DNA of 64,000 nt from Chaenocephalus aceratus (lineage: Eukaryota; Chordata; Actinopteri; Perciformes; Channichthyidae): assembly GCA_023974075.1 (NCBI GenBank), contig CM043800.1, positions 7,407,453 through 7,471,452 of the forward strand, written 5' to 3'. Positions 1-12,779 of the stretch are shown one piece after another (position 1 is the first letter of the stretch; each line of letters begins with the position of its first letter). The notes beneath the pieces were generated by a model. It saw nothing but the letters and a program-made list of their open reading frames with translations, did not search any database and was not told the DNA's origin. A program made the translations under genes and the position numbers.

Positions 1-261
1 TAAAGAGTTAAGGCCTTGACCGACCAAGCTGAGAAAAGTGAAATAAGGAAACCATAGAAAATATACGAGGTATCGGTCTAAAAGAAGGAGCAGAAGAGAG
101 GCAGGCAATTATGGTTTACAAAGCCTGGCTTCCAAACAAGCTCAGACCAAGCAAGGCAAAAAAAACGATCTTACAGAGTTCAGGCAGAATGGCACGCTCA
201 CATACCAGCGCAGCAAAATGTACATCTGCCAGGATCTAACGGCTCAGGAGACAGAGGCCAG

Positions 262-448
262 GCATCAGTTACATTACATGTTACTTGTTAGACGCTTTTT
301 ATCCAAAGCGACTTAAATACTCAATACTGTGGGCAATCCCCACAGGATCAATTTGGTGTGTCTTTCCCAGGGACACCACAACATGCAGTGGGACTCGAAT
401 TCTGATTCGAAGATCAGCGCATTAATCCACTGCGCCACACGCCTCAGT
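262..448 (-). mobile_element. tRNA-derived SINE
   Basis: Read on the minus strand it begins GAGGCGTGTGGCGCAGTGG (A box) and has ATTCGAGTCCCACTGCATG (B box), then TGTGGGGATTGCCCACAG and a tail AAGTCGCTTTGGATAAAAAG. It is the same family as 35150-35336 and 57787-57987. Confidence 0.8.
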
Positions 449-459
449 TCAACGCCGCA

Positions 460-885
460 ACTTTATTTCGTACCTTCATACACACATAACACACCATTAG
501 AATGAGCTTTTATCAATGCCTACATGATGATAACCTGTCAACATGACAGGAAAATCCACATGACATTAATACAGAGCGGGCAAAACTCAAATCTAGCTCC
601 AGTGCCGCACGAAACATGTTTTCGATGGACGAGAGTGAAAATGGAATGCACACGCTATTTGTTGTTAGTTTATATCACGGTCTGTTCTTCTTCTCTGTCT
701 TCTGGTTGTTGCCTCTTTTGAATGACAAATACACACTACTGCCACCTGCTGGTAAGGAGAATTATTGCCACTCACGCACTGAAGTCTTTGCGGTGTGTTC
801 CCGTGCGACACATGGCCAAGACGCAGGAGAACACAACAACGCAACAGCCGGCGTCGGCGAGTCCTCTGGTGACTGCTTGGTGTGT
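460..885. other. No recognised feature
   Basis: Short overlapping frames occur here but none resembles a known family. Confidence 0.4.
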
Positions 886-890
886 CAGGG

Positions 891-1190
891 CCTTTAAGCC
901 CCGAGCCTGTTTTTCAGGTCTCAGGCTCGAAAATGACATTCCCAGAACAAATGACCATATCTTCCCTTCTAAAAGGGTTACATTAATAATCGTTTTTCTC
1001 AAAGTAATGATAAACCTGTGAGTTGGATGTAGAAAAGTCAGAATCAATATGGATTTTTTTTATTTTAAAGAAAATTCAGATTGAACATAGTAAAAAACTG
1101 TAAATTATAGTGTCCGTCCAAAAAATATTTTTTACTTATAGTGAAAACTACCCTTGCATGATGGTAAGGTAGACTCAGCGCCATATAGAC
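891..1190 (-). mobile_element. Partial copy of the 4692-6497 TTAA element, inverted
   Basis: The segment matches the reverse complement of 6185-6497, including GAGCCTGTTTTTCAGGT, GTGAGTTGGATGTAGAAAAG and TTATAGTGAAAACTACCCTT. The terminus CCTTTAAGCCCC is a decayed form of CCTCTTAAGCCC. The other end was not found. Confidence 0.7.
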
Positions 1191-3099
1191 TGAGAGTTAC
1201 GTCATCTCCGTTCACTCCAATGGACCACTTTTGTTACAGCAATGGCGGATCGTGGAGCCTCTCAATCGTTCCTCGGAAGTTAGCGCCAAGGCTAGCAGAG
1301 CTGTAGAGTTGCAGCATAATAGATCGTTCGTGACAGACTTTTAAAGGTAAGAAGAAGTTTAAAGATTTATATTGCGGATATTATCAGTACATCTGATTCA
1401 AATTAACATGTGTATTAAAGGATGTCAGTGGATTATCCCTAAATTAGTAGATTTAGGGAACGTTTACAGATAACAGATTAAGCTAGGATACCGAAGCAAG
1501 TTAGCAACACACGTTGAACAGCCTTTCAATTGTAAATTCCGTTCTCTTAATGTCATTTCGTCCAACGTTGTTGAATTAGAGAAGAGGGGCTTCTAAATGG
1601 GATTGTATGCGGGGGTGGAGGGAGTTAAATATTAGATAAATATAACTTTGGTGCGTGTAAGAGTGAGTGTTTTTAGCAGAGCCATATTGTGTCCTTGTGA
1701 TTATGTTGATTATTACCCGTCTGTATAATGTTGCAGCTCAGCTGATTCTGGATTGATGGCAAAGGGAGAGGGACTTAAGTGAGAGTGAAAACACAAGGTA
1801 ATGTTTAATACTACTGTTTTATATAAGTAAGCATACTAAACATGTATTCTATCACTGTATTATATAAGTAATCTTGTTAGTAACCACTGTATGGCAGGTG
1901 GAGGGGCAGTAATGTTACAGGTGGAGGAGCAAAACTGCAAGACTGCAAACTCACAAGACAGAGAAATCAAAGTTTGTTCTCCAGAGAAGAGGTTGATTTC
2001 ATATTTTCTAAAGATGTGGAAATGGCAACAAAAAAAACTTCAGAGCTGTAACCAAGACAACTGTAAAAACATGAGTAGAGAGCCACCAAGGTTTTTCAAG
2101 TCCCTCTCTTACTCCATTTTGCCAACACAAACATCGAGGTAGCCTACATGACGGGACACCTTGCTTGTTTTTGTTGTTTGCGCTCCTCTGGCTGGGTGCT
2201 GGCAGGTGGAGGGCAGTGATCCCTTCCCTTCTTCCCTCAATCTTTGAGACTAATGTAAGTAGAAGACATGGCACTGTAAATGTTCGAACATTTAAAATAT
2301 TATACCACTTAAAAATAAGAAATATTACTTTTGTTACTAAGAGTTCATACTTATTATACCTGTGTCACCTTTCACACTATAGCTGTGATCATGAGCTATG
2401 GGCTTTGTAGATACAGGTCCCGGGGTCAATCGTGGTAATGGGGCCCTTCTATTTTTGACCACAGGGCGATGCACGAAGATGGTGGGTATAGCCTCTGCTC
2501 TCAGCCTAGTCTTGCCCTTTTTTGTCTTGACAAACTGGTTTGCATCAAAATGTGCCTGCGGAGTGACTTGAGGTTACTTCACACACAGAACAACTCAGTT
2601 TTGTCTGCCCACATACATATTCCATTGTGGTTGAATACACAGTATTAAGAAACACTTTATACTTACTGGACATGGTATACTCATTACATACTGTATATAA
2701 AATATGACCAAGAATGTGAGACAACTTTATAGAAATTCATATCACATCTGTTACTGTTGCCATTTGTCATACTTTGTTAAACTCACAAATAATAAAGTTC
2801 TATAACTTCAGTTGGGAACAAAGACCACACCTTATCTCCCCAAGGCAATTTCCCATCCAATAGGTGTGCTGTATAGGTGTGTATTACCCTTTCTCCTGTC
2901 TGTTACTCCCTCTTTCAGCACAAGAACCAGAGGGGGATTCAATGGAGCCTGAATACCTGCACTGAGACCCTCACCCTGAACCCTGAGTCTCAACTCTGTG
3001 TTTTTCAAGCCTTTCCCTGTTTTTTTGTATTAAACAAAACATTAAGCTCTCCCAATGGTGTGGTTTTCGTTTTGTGAAAAAGTGCAAATGCAGTGTTTG

Positions 3100-3260
3100 T
3101 ATATAATTACATCACATATTTTTTTGCTGTTGGTCATGAAATTGCTCCTGCTGACTTGAGCCAGCCATTTTTTCCTCCGCTCTGTGTCAGTGGGGAAGCC
3201 GTACATTCGTACTCCTTTCTCGGAGAGATTTGAGCATCCCCAGGCTGCACAGCAAACCAT
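3100..3260 (-). pseudogene. THAP DNA-binding domain fragment
   Basis: From the ATG at 3260 the minus strand reads MVCCAAWGCSNLSEKGVRMY and then GFPTDTERRKKWLAQVSRSN. This has the first two cysteines and the conserved tryptophan of a THAP zinc finger. The third cysteine is in KKICD, but the paired histidine and the AVPTIF-type end do not follow in frame. It is a broken or intron-split first exon. Confidence 0.7.
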
Positions 3261-3397
3261 GGTGGCGACTAGGAGGCAGCACAGCAAACCAGGACAACAC
3301 GGAGGAAAAGGCACAGACAAACTGCATGATATGCTATTCAATGTTTATTGAATTCCATGTATTTGCAATAGATGTTCCTAAAACAACACATTTAACA

Positions 3398-3431
3398 TCA
3401 TCATCATCATCATCATGCTGCTGCTGCTGCT
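3398..3431. repeat. (ATC)n-(TGC)n trinucleotide run
   Basis: Several ATC units are followed directly by five TGC units. Confidence 0.85.
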
Positions 3432-4023
3432 AGTCCTTTGATAGTCACCTGTCGGTCTCCTGTCCTTTCTGAAAGCCATAAAGATGACATTAGTCATTTA
3501 GATAACTTTAATGAATTCAAGAAAATGGTAGAAATTAATCTAATCTGAAATTTAAAGTATTACTTTAGATCCCCTCACTCTAAATATATCAATAAACATT
3601 AGAAAGTGATGCTCCTGACTACCATACAAGTTTAAGAAGATAATATTCGTTTTAAAGAATTCAAAGCTATAAATAAACAGCAACAGGCTCTTTAACCAAG
3701 GCACTGTTAGCCTAACATATAAACTAGTTGTTCACACTAATCCTAATATAATCACTTAATATTAGCAAATTCTATTTTATTTTTTAAAAGTTATTGATGT
3801 AAATACATACACATATCGATTTGTTGTATAAATATTGCAAATCAAAACCTTTATTCACTAATAATTACCAAAAATCGTAGTTCTATCTCCTGTTATCAAT
3901 GCATTCACATTGCCCGCCATGAACTTCCGGGGAACGATCCTCGTCTACATGAACCACGTGACGATAACCGTTTTTGGACTTCCGTTGTCGTAACTCTTCT
4001 ATCTGTATGGCGCTGAGTAACGG

Positions 4024-4688
4024 TATTTAAAAAATACTAAACTGTCGGCAACAATAGATGCCATTTTCGCGGGCTTCAGCCGCGCCTGGGTAAATGTGAC
4101 CTGAGCGAAAGCTCGCAGGCAGGTTAGCTGCTGTGCACGGGTAATATGTTTTGTTTACCTGAGTGAAGTCTTGCAGGCACATTGCCTTGTTTTTTGTTTA
4201 TTAACATTGACAGTGTATTTTTGTGATCTCCATAATAATGGTAAAGATAGATATATTGATAGAAAGTATTATTTGATAGCGTTATGTGTTTATAGATAAC
4301 AACCTGTCCTTCACTGCAAACATAGCTGCTACAACCCACTGCTGCAGATACACGCTTTACAACACCAGGAGGATACGTCCCCAGCTGACCCAGAATGTCT
4401 AGAAAGTTTAGTCTACCCAGCGCCATATAGTTGACAATTTGAACACATTGACTCCAGCATGTTGAATTTTTCACCGATCCTGGAATCCGTGCAAAATTAT
4501 ACAACTTTTGAAGCATCCTAAAGCCCTCAAAAACAGGACGACAGCGCAGTATAATAATAAGATACCTAGAATAACAATAGGTTCCTCGCACTTAGTGCTA
4601 GGACGCCATTGGGTCCTAGCGCTCCGTGCTCGGGCCCTAATAAAATTGTCTGCGTTAATTAAGTAATGCATTAAACGCAATAATAACG
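4024..4688. repeat. Probable dispersed repeat, class unknown
   Basis: It contains GAGCGAAAGCTCGCAGGCAG and the GC-rich TTGGGTCCTAGCGCTCCGTG before CTCGGGCCCTAATAA. Such motifs are frequent in fish genomes. The 155-residue minus frame here resembles no family I know. Confidence 0.35.
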
Positions 4689-4691
4689 TGT

Positions 4692-6497
4692 TAACCTCTT
4701 AAGCCCGAAGGTCCCCCCAGTGGACCCCTCCCACCGTTTTTTTACGAGACTATGTCTCAGGGCTTCTTAACATTTATGAAACTATTAATGTTGCATACCC
4801 TTTTAAAGGTAAGAAACTCCGCTAACTGACAATAAGAACAATTGTTAGCTAAAAAAAACACAAGAGTAATACCAAGCCTTTGAATTAGCATTGAGCGAAA
4901 AAATGCTGACACTTTTTTACACAGAACTCACGGTAGAAATGCCCTTATTACTATCTTAACTGCACAAACAAGATATACGATTTAAAGCTGAGACTCCACA
5001 GATTCCACACATGTAATGTCATCACTGTCCGACCTCAAATTCCTGGAGCTATCAGCCAGAAAAGAGAAAGTAAACAACATCCGGTTTCAAAAATATTACA
5101 ATAATTACGTCTTGCCTTTTTTGATTTGTGATCAAAAGTTGTGTTCAACGGAATAAAAACGCTGCTCAAGGTTAATCCAATGTCTTTGTGTCACGTAGAA
5201 ATTTTTACTGATAATCCATCCTCATATTTATGGCAATATACTGGGTATAAAGTTTTGCCGTCCAGGCTTGTACTTTCAGATATGTTTCGTTTGCTTCTCT
5301 ATTACGTCCGCAATGGTAATGTTTACGTGGATTTGGGAACTGCCCATCGATTCTATTGGATGTAATGGTTAAGAAAAAGGTGTAAATCACCCAAATCGAC
5401 CAATGGGTACCAGAGATATGGTCCTGCGTAAAGTATAAAGAATGCCAGCCAGCTTAAATACATTACGCAGCAGACTTTACTTATTGTTTACTACATAAGG
5501 AAGCAGGAATTGCAGGACCCAGAGCGCACGGAGCACAGAGCGGACAGCAGATAACGGAATTGCAGTTTTATTGCTTATAGATTATCAGAACATTTCAAAG
5601 GGGACACAGCCACATTGGATATTAACCTATGGATTAACTACATCATCTTTTTTATCGTTTTAATGCCATTGAAGACCAGTTTATGAGGAAGGTGAGCCAT
5701 GTTAGCGCATTATGTGCCATGTTCGCATTAGCGCTAGCGCCACTTGTTTTGATGTACGTTTTTGTTGATAACGTCGCGAGTTTGTATCTTTCAGTGTTGA
5801 GGTGGGCACCGTTAGATTCTGTGTCTTTACGATCATAAACAATGTGTTGGATGTGCAGCTAGGATAAGTAATAAGGGAGCTAGGAGTGATTTTTGGTGCC
5901 GTAATAGGTTAGGATTTTTCGCTCGGGGCTAATTCAGAGGCTCACATAGTAGGCCTATGTTTTTTTTTTTTTTCACAACAGTTGTATTTGGATGGAATGA
6001 ATACCTATAGTGATAATTCAAAGTAATAAAATGATTTTTACAGTGAAAAAGTTCAAATGGAACTGATGGTTCCCAAATTACCCAGAGGTGAGTCCGCTTG
6101 GACTTTATTTTTCTAAACCTCTCTAAAAAAGTCAAATTTCACTTGTTTTGCATCAATCTTGATACAGGGTACTTATTATATGTTATAGTGTGGATTCATA
6201 TAGCGTTTAGTCTACTAGCCCATCATTCAAGGGTGGTTTTCACTATAAGTCATGTTTTTTTTTTAGGCGGACATTAGAATTTACATGTTTTTACTGTGTT
6301 CCATCTGAATTTACTTTAAAATAAAAATATCTATATTGATTCTGACACTTCTACATCCAACTCACAGATGTAACCTTGCTTTGAGAGAAAGGATTATTAA
6401 TTTACCCCTTTTAGAAGTGAAGATATAGTCTTTGTTGTGTTAGTGGCATTTTCGAGCCTGAAACCTGAAAAACAGGCTCAGGGCTTAAGAGGTTAAC
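4692..6497. mobile_element. TTAA-flanked DNA transposon, 1.8 kb
   Basis: TTAACCTCTTAAGCCC on the left pairs with GGGCTTAAGAGGTTAA on the right, that is a TTAA duplication with CCTCTTAAGCCC termini. The internal segment 5508-5834 is nearly identical to 27325-27634 in another TTAA element. The minus frame at 5205-5390 includes GQFPNPRKHYH, weakly like a P2X7-tail end. TTAA targeting is known for piggyBac and Kolobok; the shared segment with a THAP-bearing element favours the latter (inference). Confidence 0.8.
5508..5834 (+). repeat. Core segment shared with 27325-27634
   Basis: Both copies share CAGGACCCAGAGCGCACGGA, TATTGCTTATAGATTATCAG and GATATTAACCTATGGATTAA, in order and at nearly equal spacing. 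Both contain ATGAGGAAG followed by GTGAGCC or GTAAGCC, which looks like a short first exon with a splice donor. Confidence 0.85.
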
Positions 6498-6499
6498 TT

Positions 6500-7430
6500 G
6501 CCCTGCCCATACAAATATATATTGCATGGTCTTGATCTTACTTGTAATCAAAGTCCTGTGGTCTATCCTTCTGGACAAATATATCAGTGACTCTTTGTAG
6601 TTTGTTTGTCTCTCCATCTCATTTTTGGCTAAAGCTAGCTAATGTGGAGGGGGAGCGAGCACATTTGCTTCACCAGAGGCAGGAGAATATTGAGCCTCAG
6701 TTCTTTGAGGTCTGACTCAAATGTATTTTTTACTTTAAACCTATGAGCAGGGTTACAATTTGCTGTCTGCTTGGAGCTTTATTCCGTGCTGTGCTGTTTC
6801 TCCTGACTTCAGCTCATCAGATGTAGGGTGAATATTTATATGGAGCACTGCCACCCCCAACCCCACATATAGCCGAAAGTATAATCTCTTCTGCCCCCCC
6901 TCCCTCTACACCCTCACCCCCCATGCCCCGCCGTCTGTCTCCTCAACCACCGCAGCACCAAGCCAGCGGGGTGGAAAATTGCATCTTGTCATTTAATTTC
7001 CCAACCCCCCCCAAAAAATCTTTGTTTTCACAGTATTAATCTTTCTGCTTTGCTCCACTTAAGTTGAAAGCTCAGCAGAATGAAGCAGGCTGTATCTAAA
7101 TCTGCAATCTGTGGGGACTGAGAAGGTACAGAAAGATGAATAATGATCAGCCGCCTTCTTGGCTCTCATGTTACAGTTTGCTCCCCAGAGAAAGCAATAA
7201 ATTACCTCCACCGAAGAATCAAGGTTCTTCATTGAAATGCATCATTATTAAGAAAACAACAACCTCATTTGCCTCCTACAGGTGGACCAGGTATCAGTGT
7301 ATTTCCATCAATTGTTTGATTAAGCCAAGCATTATTTAGTTGAATAAATTGCTAACAAAGCTTGTCCTGATTAAAATGGTGTCACTAAGACAGACACTTT
7401 TTATTAGCTTTTCTTTTTTAATGCTTAATG
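6500..7430. other. No gene; C-rich stretch
   Basis: A pyrimidine- and C-rich segment lies at about 6850-7015. No coding or transposon similarity was found. Confidence 0.4.
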
Positions 7431-7434
7431 TCTT

Positions 7435-7543
7435 TCATTTCTTTTTTGTAAAGCACTTTGAATTACCCTGTGTCGAAAAGTGCTATATAAATAAACTTGC
7501 CTTGCCTTGCCTTGCCTTGCCTTGCCTTGCCTTGCCTTGCCTA
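7435..7543 (+). mobile_element. LINE 3' tail with (CTTGC)n end
   Basis: AAAGCACTTTGAATTACCCT and AAGTGCTATATAAATAAACT lead into about nine CTTGC units. This is the typical 3' end of an L2-like LINE, 5'-truncated to about 100 bp. Confidence 0.7.
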
Positions 7544-7888
7544 AGAGTCAAGAGAAAGCATGTTTATGCACATGTAGTATACATACATCACACCACAAAA
7601 TGACAAAGTGGCAAATATTACATTTTTATTATTAAAAAATGACTTACTGTAGGAATAACAGGATGACTGTATTGTGTTGAACCAAGTACAATATAATATG
7701 TAAAAAAGGGCATGCTTAATGTTGGGAAAATACTGAATGTACTCTTCCAATTTCAGAGTAGCACCTGATAACAAAGGCCCAACTGTAGCTGTGTGCATGA
7801 CAGGATGTATGATTACCTTGAAGAGCATCAGGACTGTTTTAGGAATATGATAGTTTATGTGATTAACATGATGATTCAGCCTCTATGG

Positions 7889-8578
7889 TAGGGATGGGCA
7901 AATGGCGGCCCTCAGATTAATTTATAAACAACGTAATTCATTAAAAAATATATTTTTTTACTGGTAGTACTGATGCCGTCCACTAGACTCCTAGTTACGT
8001 CGCGAGCTGCGTACATGATTTCGTTCGGCAGCCAAATACCACAAAATAATCTGTGACGCGTTTCCCGGGGAAACACTCACAAGAAACACCGGCTGTTGTT
8101 ATGCCTGCTGTGACTTTAAGTTACCGCTTGTAATGATGCCTTTACAAGCTTCAAAGTTGCATTTATCATCTGAATTTGGCGAAACAAGTTTAATATTCTA
8201 AAAACCAAGACTTTGTTTATTTGAAATCAGATGAAAACAAACTGTCACGGACCCTGCCGTATTATCTATGATTACTATACGCTTTTCATTCATAATTTCA
8301 GCGGGAGGGAGGGGGAGCTGCGCTGAGGAACAGCAGAGTGCGGGTTGACAGTTGTCTGTGTTGACACTCCCATTATTGTGATATTTGTTTAGTGAGCTTA
8401 TTAGAGGATGTTCCCTGAAAGATTGTAAAAAGTCAATGAAGATGTCAGACTTAGTATATTTGTTAATAATTTCATACAATACATGGAATTTGTGTGTGTT
8501 CCAAGTGAATCTGCAGCCCCCTGGTGGACAGTACATAAATGATGTGGCCCCCACCACCATCCAAGTTGCCCATCCCTG
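7889..8578. mobile_element. Non-autonomous hAT element
   Basis: The termini are TAGGGATGGGCAAATGG and, inverted, CAGGGATGGGCAACTTGG. A perfect 8-bp duplication CTCTATGG flanks it (7881-7888 and 8579-8586). The element is 690 bp without a transposase. Confidence 0.92.
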
Positions 8579-8941
8579 CTCTATGGAGATAGACATATGA
8601 CAAGCATGATAATTTCTGACGTGGGCCTCAGCTAATCTTAACAAAACATTGTATACTGCTTGGAACACTATTCCTCCATCTTGTGACTTTGTAACTCCCT
8701 CTCTTGTATATCAGCATGTGAAGGACACTGTTCAGGTACTAGTTGTACCATATGCTCTGTATGTGATGACTACTTCCATTTTCCCAAGGATAATAAATAC
8801 ATATTTAAATACATATTTTTTTAACACTTAATATTACATTAAGATCCAGTAAAATGTGCAGTTTCTGTTTTTGAAGTGTACAGAGCAGCCTCTTACCGTC
8901 ATCTTGATGACACTTCTAAAGTTGCACTCTAAGGTTGTTAG

Positions 8942-9798
8942 CATGGGCGCGGGAAAGGGGGTGCTGAGTGCGCTGCAGCACCCCCTAGCGGCAGGCAATG
9001 GGTGCGGAGCTCCCCTGTCTGAATTATTATTTGACGGTTATTGCTGCTCCCGCTGTGCATACTCTGTGTAATATGTAGCCAATAAATTCCACATTGTTGG
9101 TAAAATAATATTTTGGCCTGCCCTGAATGTTTTTTCTGTAGCACCGGACAATTCTACCTCAATAATATAATACATTAACCGTGTTTTACGTGAACCTCAT
9201 CATGCCACTCGAGAGGACGGCAGGACTGTAATTTCCCGTGTTCAGTGAATGCAACAGAGGCAAGACAAATTATTCAAAAGATTATTTCCGCGGCACACCT
9301 TCATATGATCATTATAGTTATTAAAAAAATAAGAGAATAAAGGAAAAACAGTTATGAAATACTATATGGCAGTAAAACAAGAATACAGTTTGAAAGGGGA
9401 GTGATTTGTAAAATATCCATAAAGAAAAAGAACATCTGCTTACAGTTGTGTTTCATCTGGGTGTTGAGAGATGTATCCATAGATCTCTTAATGTTGCTCT
9501 CAAAGTGCACCAGATTGATGCTTTCAACTTCAATATTTAAAAAAAATCTTCCCGGGGGAGCATCCCCCCGGACCCCCCTAGAGGAGGTGAGGTCCGCTCC
9601 CCACTCGTAAAAAAAAAGCACTTTACCCCTGCCTATATGCTGTGAGTTCATTATCGAGCCTACATTGTAACAATCGCGGGTGTACTGTGTGTTTGCGTGT
9701 GGGGAGTGCTTTTGTGCGTGCTCTATAGTGCCCGTAATAGTGTTCACTGGAGTCCAGTACCTCAGCACCCCCACTCAAAATACCTTCCCGCGCCTCTG
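8942..9798. mobile_element. Non-autonomous hAT element
   Basis: The termini CATGGGCGCGGGAA and, inverted, CAGAGGCGCGGGAA are flanked by the perfect duplication GTTGTTAG (8934-8941 and 9799-9806). The interior, about 9110-9680, is shared with 23602-24299 and, inverted, with about 33653-34190. Confidence 0.9.
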
Positions 9799-9884
9799 GT
9801 TGTTAGAGTCAAATTATTTGTTCAGTAAAAGTCTAAAACTCATAATGTCTACATTTGGTCCTTCATTCTTTCATCTGTCCATCC

Positions 9885-10200
9885 AGCTCTGACTGGGGGA
9901 TTCCAGGGCGCTCCCATACTGGCGGGAAAACACTTCCACCTGATCCTGGGTCTGCCCCTCTGTCTCCTCCTAGGAGCGGCCGAGGTGGCATCCTTACTCA
10001 GTGTCCGAACCACCTCAACTGACTACTTTCTACGCAAAGGAGCTGCTTCTCTACTGTGAGTCCCTCCCAGATGACTGATCACCTTATCCCGAAGAGAGAC
10101 GCCAGCCACCCTCTGGAAGAAACCCATTTTGGGGGCTTCAATCAGCAATCTTGATTTTTAGCTCATGAACCCCCCTTCATGACCAGGTGAATGAAGATAT
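9885..10200. repeat. Degraded dispersed repeat
   Basis: The order GCGCTCCCATACTGGCGGG, CCTGGGTCTGCCCCTCTGTC, GTCCGAACCACCTCAACTGA and AGAGACGCCAGCCACCCTCT follows a well known high-copy teleost repeat, probably part of a LINE. It is diverged and has no open frame. Confidence 0.55.
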
Positions 10201-11880
10201 ACCGGTAGAGCCTTCTGGCTCAGTTCTCTCTTCATCACAACGTAGTGGTAAAGTTATTACAATACTGCACCCTTTGCTCTGATTCTCTGGCCCATCTCAC
10301 ACTCCATTGTCCTCGTCCTTCATTTAATTGTGGTTAATAGCAGGTCAGTAACAGGATACAAACTCTAGTATCCTAACCCTACATGCCCTTCCACCACCCC
10401 AACCCTATACTCTTATGTTAAAGCTTTGCTACATCAAAGACTATGTCATGCGTTGGCCTTGAACTTTAGCCCTGTGAGGTGCAGAATTGTCCAATATTGA
10501 CATAAAGGACAAGTTCCTGGGACTCCTTACATCCTGGGGTGGTTTGGTGAACAAGGCTCAAAGTTGTGCTCTGATCTTATCAGACTAACAGTTTAAAAAA
10601 AGGAAAGTCAATGCAAAGTACAAGCTAGAGGACACATCTCTGATTACCAATCACCTTGTTTGGTCCCCATAGCCTCATTAAAAGGAATACATTTGATCCA
10701 GTCTGACACTCCCCACCCAGAGTCAACCAGATTGATCAATTTGTACAAGCCAAGGCAGGCTCATAAAAGACACGTGCTTAATGAAAACACAAATAGATGT
10801 AGGTAGATGTAGGTAGATGTAGGTAGAAGAAGGCATTCATTCAGGCGCAGGGTGGGGATCGGATGGACTCAGGATTCCACCCAGGGAGCGTCGGGAAAAG
10901 AGGGTTATACTTATTAACCTTTCTGAAATGGCTCATGAGCCAAGTCTTTATTGATGACCCTGGTTATGAAGTCACAATGATTTCTCTGGGAAGCTGAAAT
11001 GAAAGGTTAAACTATTCACATTAATTGCTCTACGAGGTTGCTTATCGACAGCCCCTTAAGCTTCAGGCAGCACGGTGAGAAGAGCAGAGATAGGAGAGCG
11101 CGTCAGAGAGGAGAGGATGAGAGTGGCCAGGGATTTGATGTTGCTGCGAGTTATGAACAAACTGTTTTTTGATAGCGCCAAGCTTTCTAAAGGGCCTATG
11201 AATAACTCAGACTGGTAGGCGCTGACGACAGCCTCCACGAACCTCACAGGATTCGATTTTCAATGAATAAAATCACTTGGGGACTTCACATCGGCAAACA
11301 CAATGCATTTGCACATAAATGCGCAGCTCTCACTGCTGGGGCGCACAGCAAAGATGCCACTCTTTGTCTGATTACATTAAACACCACATAGCATTCATGT
11401 ATGCGCAGTATGCACAAACCATGTTCGATTACACAGAACATACTGCATTAAGGCAAATAGAGTTAGGGTATTTGAAGTTGTGTAATCACTTCCATGCCAA
11501 AGGAAAATACATTTATAAGATGTATTTACCCCCTGGTCTGCAACAGCACTGAAGGATAGAGGTATGTAGTTAGTTGTTCAGTTGTCCCACCCTTGGTTCC
11601 AGGACATGCCATCTCGGATGGGCAGATACCACAGAATATTCTGTCAGTCAAATTCCTCATGATCTTTGAAACGCCCTGACCTTTCTTTCCAGGTCTAAAT
11701 GCACTCCAGCAAGTGATAAGTAAAAGTTGATAGGGGTATAATTGTTTATCAAAGCACTAGTTTGAATTTATTGGATTATCTCAATACTATGCATAAACTG
11801 TTACTGTTGTTAACGACAATAAACAACTATATTTAAAAAAGAATTCACCACATTTAGCATTGCACTCATTGCATTGTGGG
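10200..11880. other. No gene; short minisatellite
   Basis: The only clear structure is a run of TAGATGTAGG units at about 10793-10826. Short frames elsewhere have no family resemblance. Confidence 0.45.
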
Positions 11881-11892
11881 GCTAACAATGGA

Positions 11893-12060
11893 CAGTTAAA
11901 AAGGCCCCTTCTTTGAGCTTTCCCTTTCCTGTAGTGTGTTATATAGGTTTGTGTGCATGTAAATGGTCCACCTCCATTGGACTCCTGTGCTCCTTCCGTT
12001 ACATATATTGACATCGCTGTGTAACACTCGCACGCGGCACCGTAACCAGTGGCACACTAG
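11893..12060. repeat. Partial copy of a TTAA-starting MITE family
   Basis: GTTAAAAAGGCCCCTTCTTT and the later GACATCGCTGTGTAACACTC match the family seen at 24530-24897 and 36518-36900. Confidence 0.5.
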
Positions 12061-12101
12061 GAATAAGTGGAATAAGTGTGCAAAATATTTAAATTGTATT
12101 T

Positions 12102-12103
<2 letters not shown>

Positions 12104-12170
<67 letters not shown>
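12104..12170. repeat. (GT)n microsatellite
   Basis: A perfect GT run of about 66 bp. Confidence 0.95.
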
Positions 12171-12171
<1 letters not shown>

Positions 12172-12779
12172 CAGTGATCTGCTCAGTTGAACAAAGAGCT
12201 GGACAGAGAGTTCATATCCGGGCTGGGCAAACAGCTGATTGTCCTGAACCTCCACACTGACAAAGCTCTGTCTGGCATCTCCTCACTGCTGCTGCATCAC
12301 TGATAGAAGTACTTTATGTTCTTACTCTAAGGAAACATGCTACAGGTGGAGGTGGAGGGTTTGTGTACCAATGTGAAATTATATTGATTTCATTGTAAGT
12401 CGCTTTGGATAAAATGTTATTAAAACGTTTTTAATAATGACCTTATTCGACTACTATTCCAGTTAAGCCATTTTGGGGCCTAATCCCAAATGTTGGTGAT
12501 CTAATAATCTAATTAGCATATTTAAATTATAGTTAAGTAATTACAAGTACAATTATATATTAAAGTAAGTTGTTATAAGCATAAGCATTGGCGTTAAAAA
12601 TGACGGTAATTTGCCAATATGGAATAGATTCATTATTACTGTGTATCACCCTAACCCTATAAGGATTGAATGGATCTTAATGTTATCATACTATAATGAC
12701 AGACAGCTCTGCGGTTGTATGTCTGTGTTTATGTGTATATCAGATCACTTATATTTCTGTTGCATTACTTTTTCATAAT

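Larger units (their letters stand above)
1172..4018. mobile_element. DNA transposon region with long inverted ends and a THAP fragment
   Basis: Ends of about 110 bp are imperfect inverted repeats: ACTCAGCGCCATATAGACTG at 1172 and, inverted, ACTCAGCGCCATACAGATAG at 4018, both followed by AGAGTTACG and further on by CGTTCC(T/C)CGGAAGTT. A THAP-domain fragment lies inside on the minus strand. No clean target duplication is visible, so the exact borders are uncertain. A P-element-like or similar THAP-bearing element is possible. Confidence 0.5.

Noticed and set aside
4124..4591. 155-residue minus-strand frame
   Set aside because: No recognisable domain and no supporting splice or start context. 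It lies in probable dispersed repeat sequence.
7498..7543. CRISPR-like short direct repeats
   Set aside because: The units are contiguous CTTGC without spacers and form a LINE tail in a vertebrate genome.
8198..8668. 156-residue minus-strand frame
   Set aside because: It lies almost wholly inside the 7889-8578 hAT element and runs over its terminus, so it cannot be a host gene.
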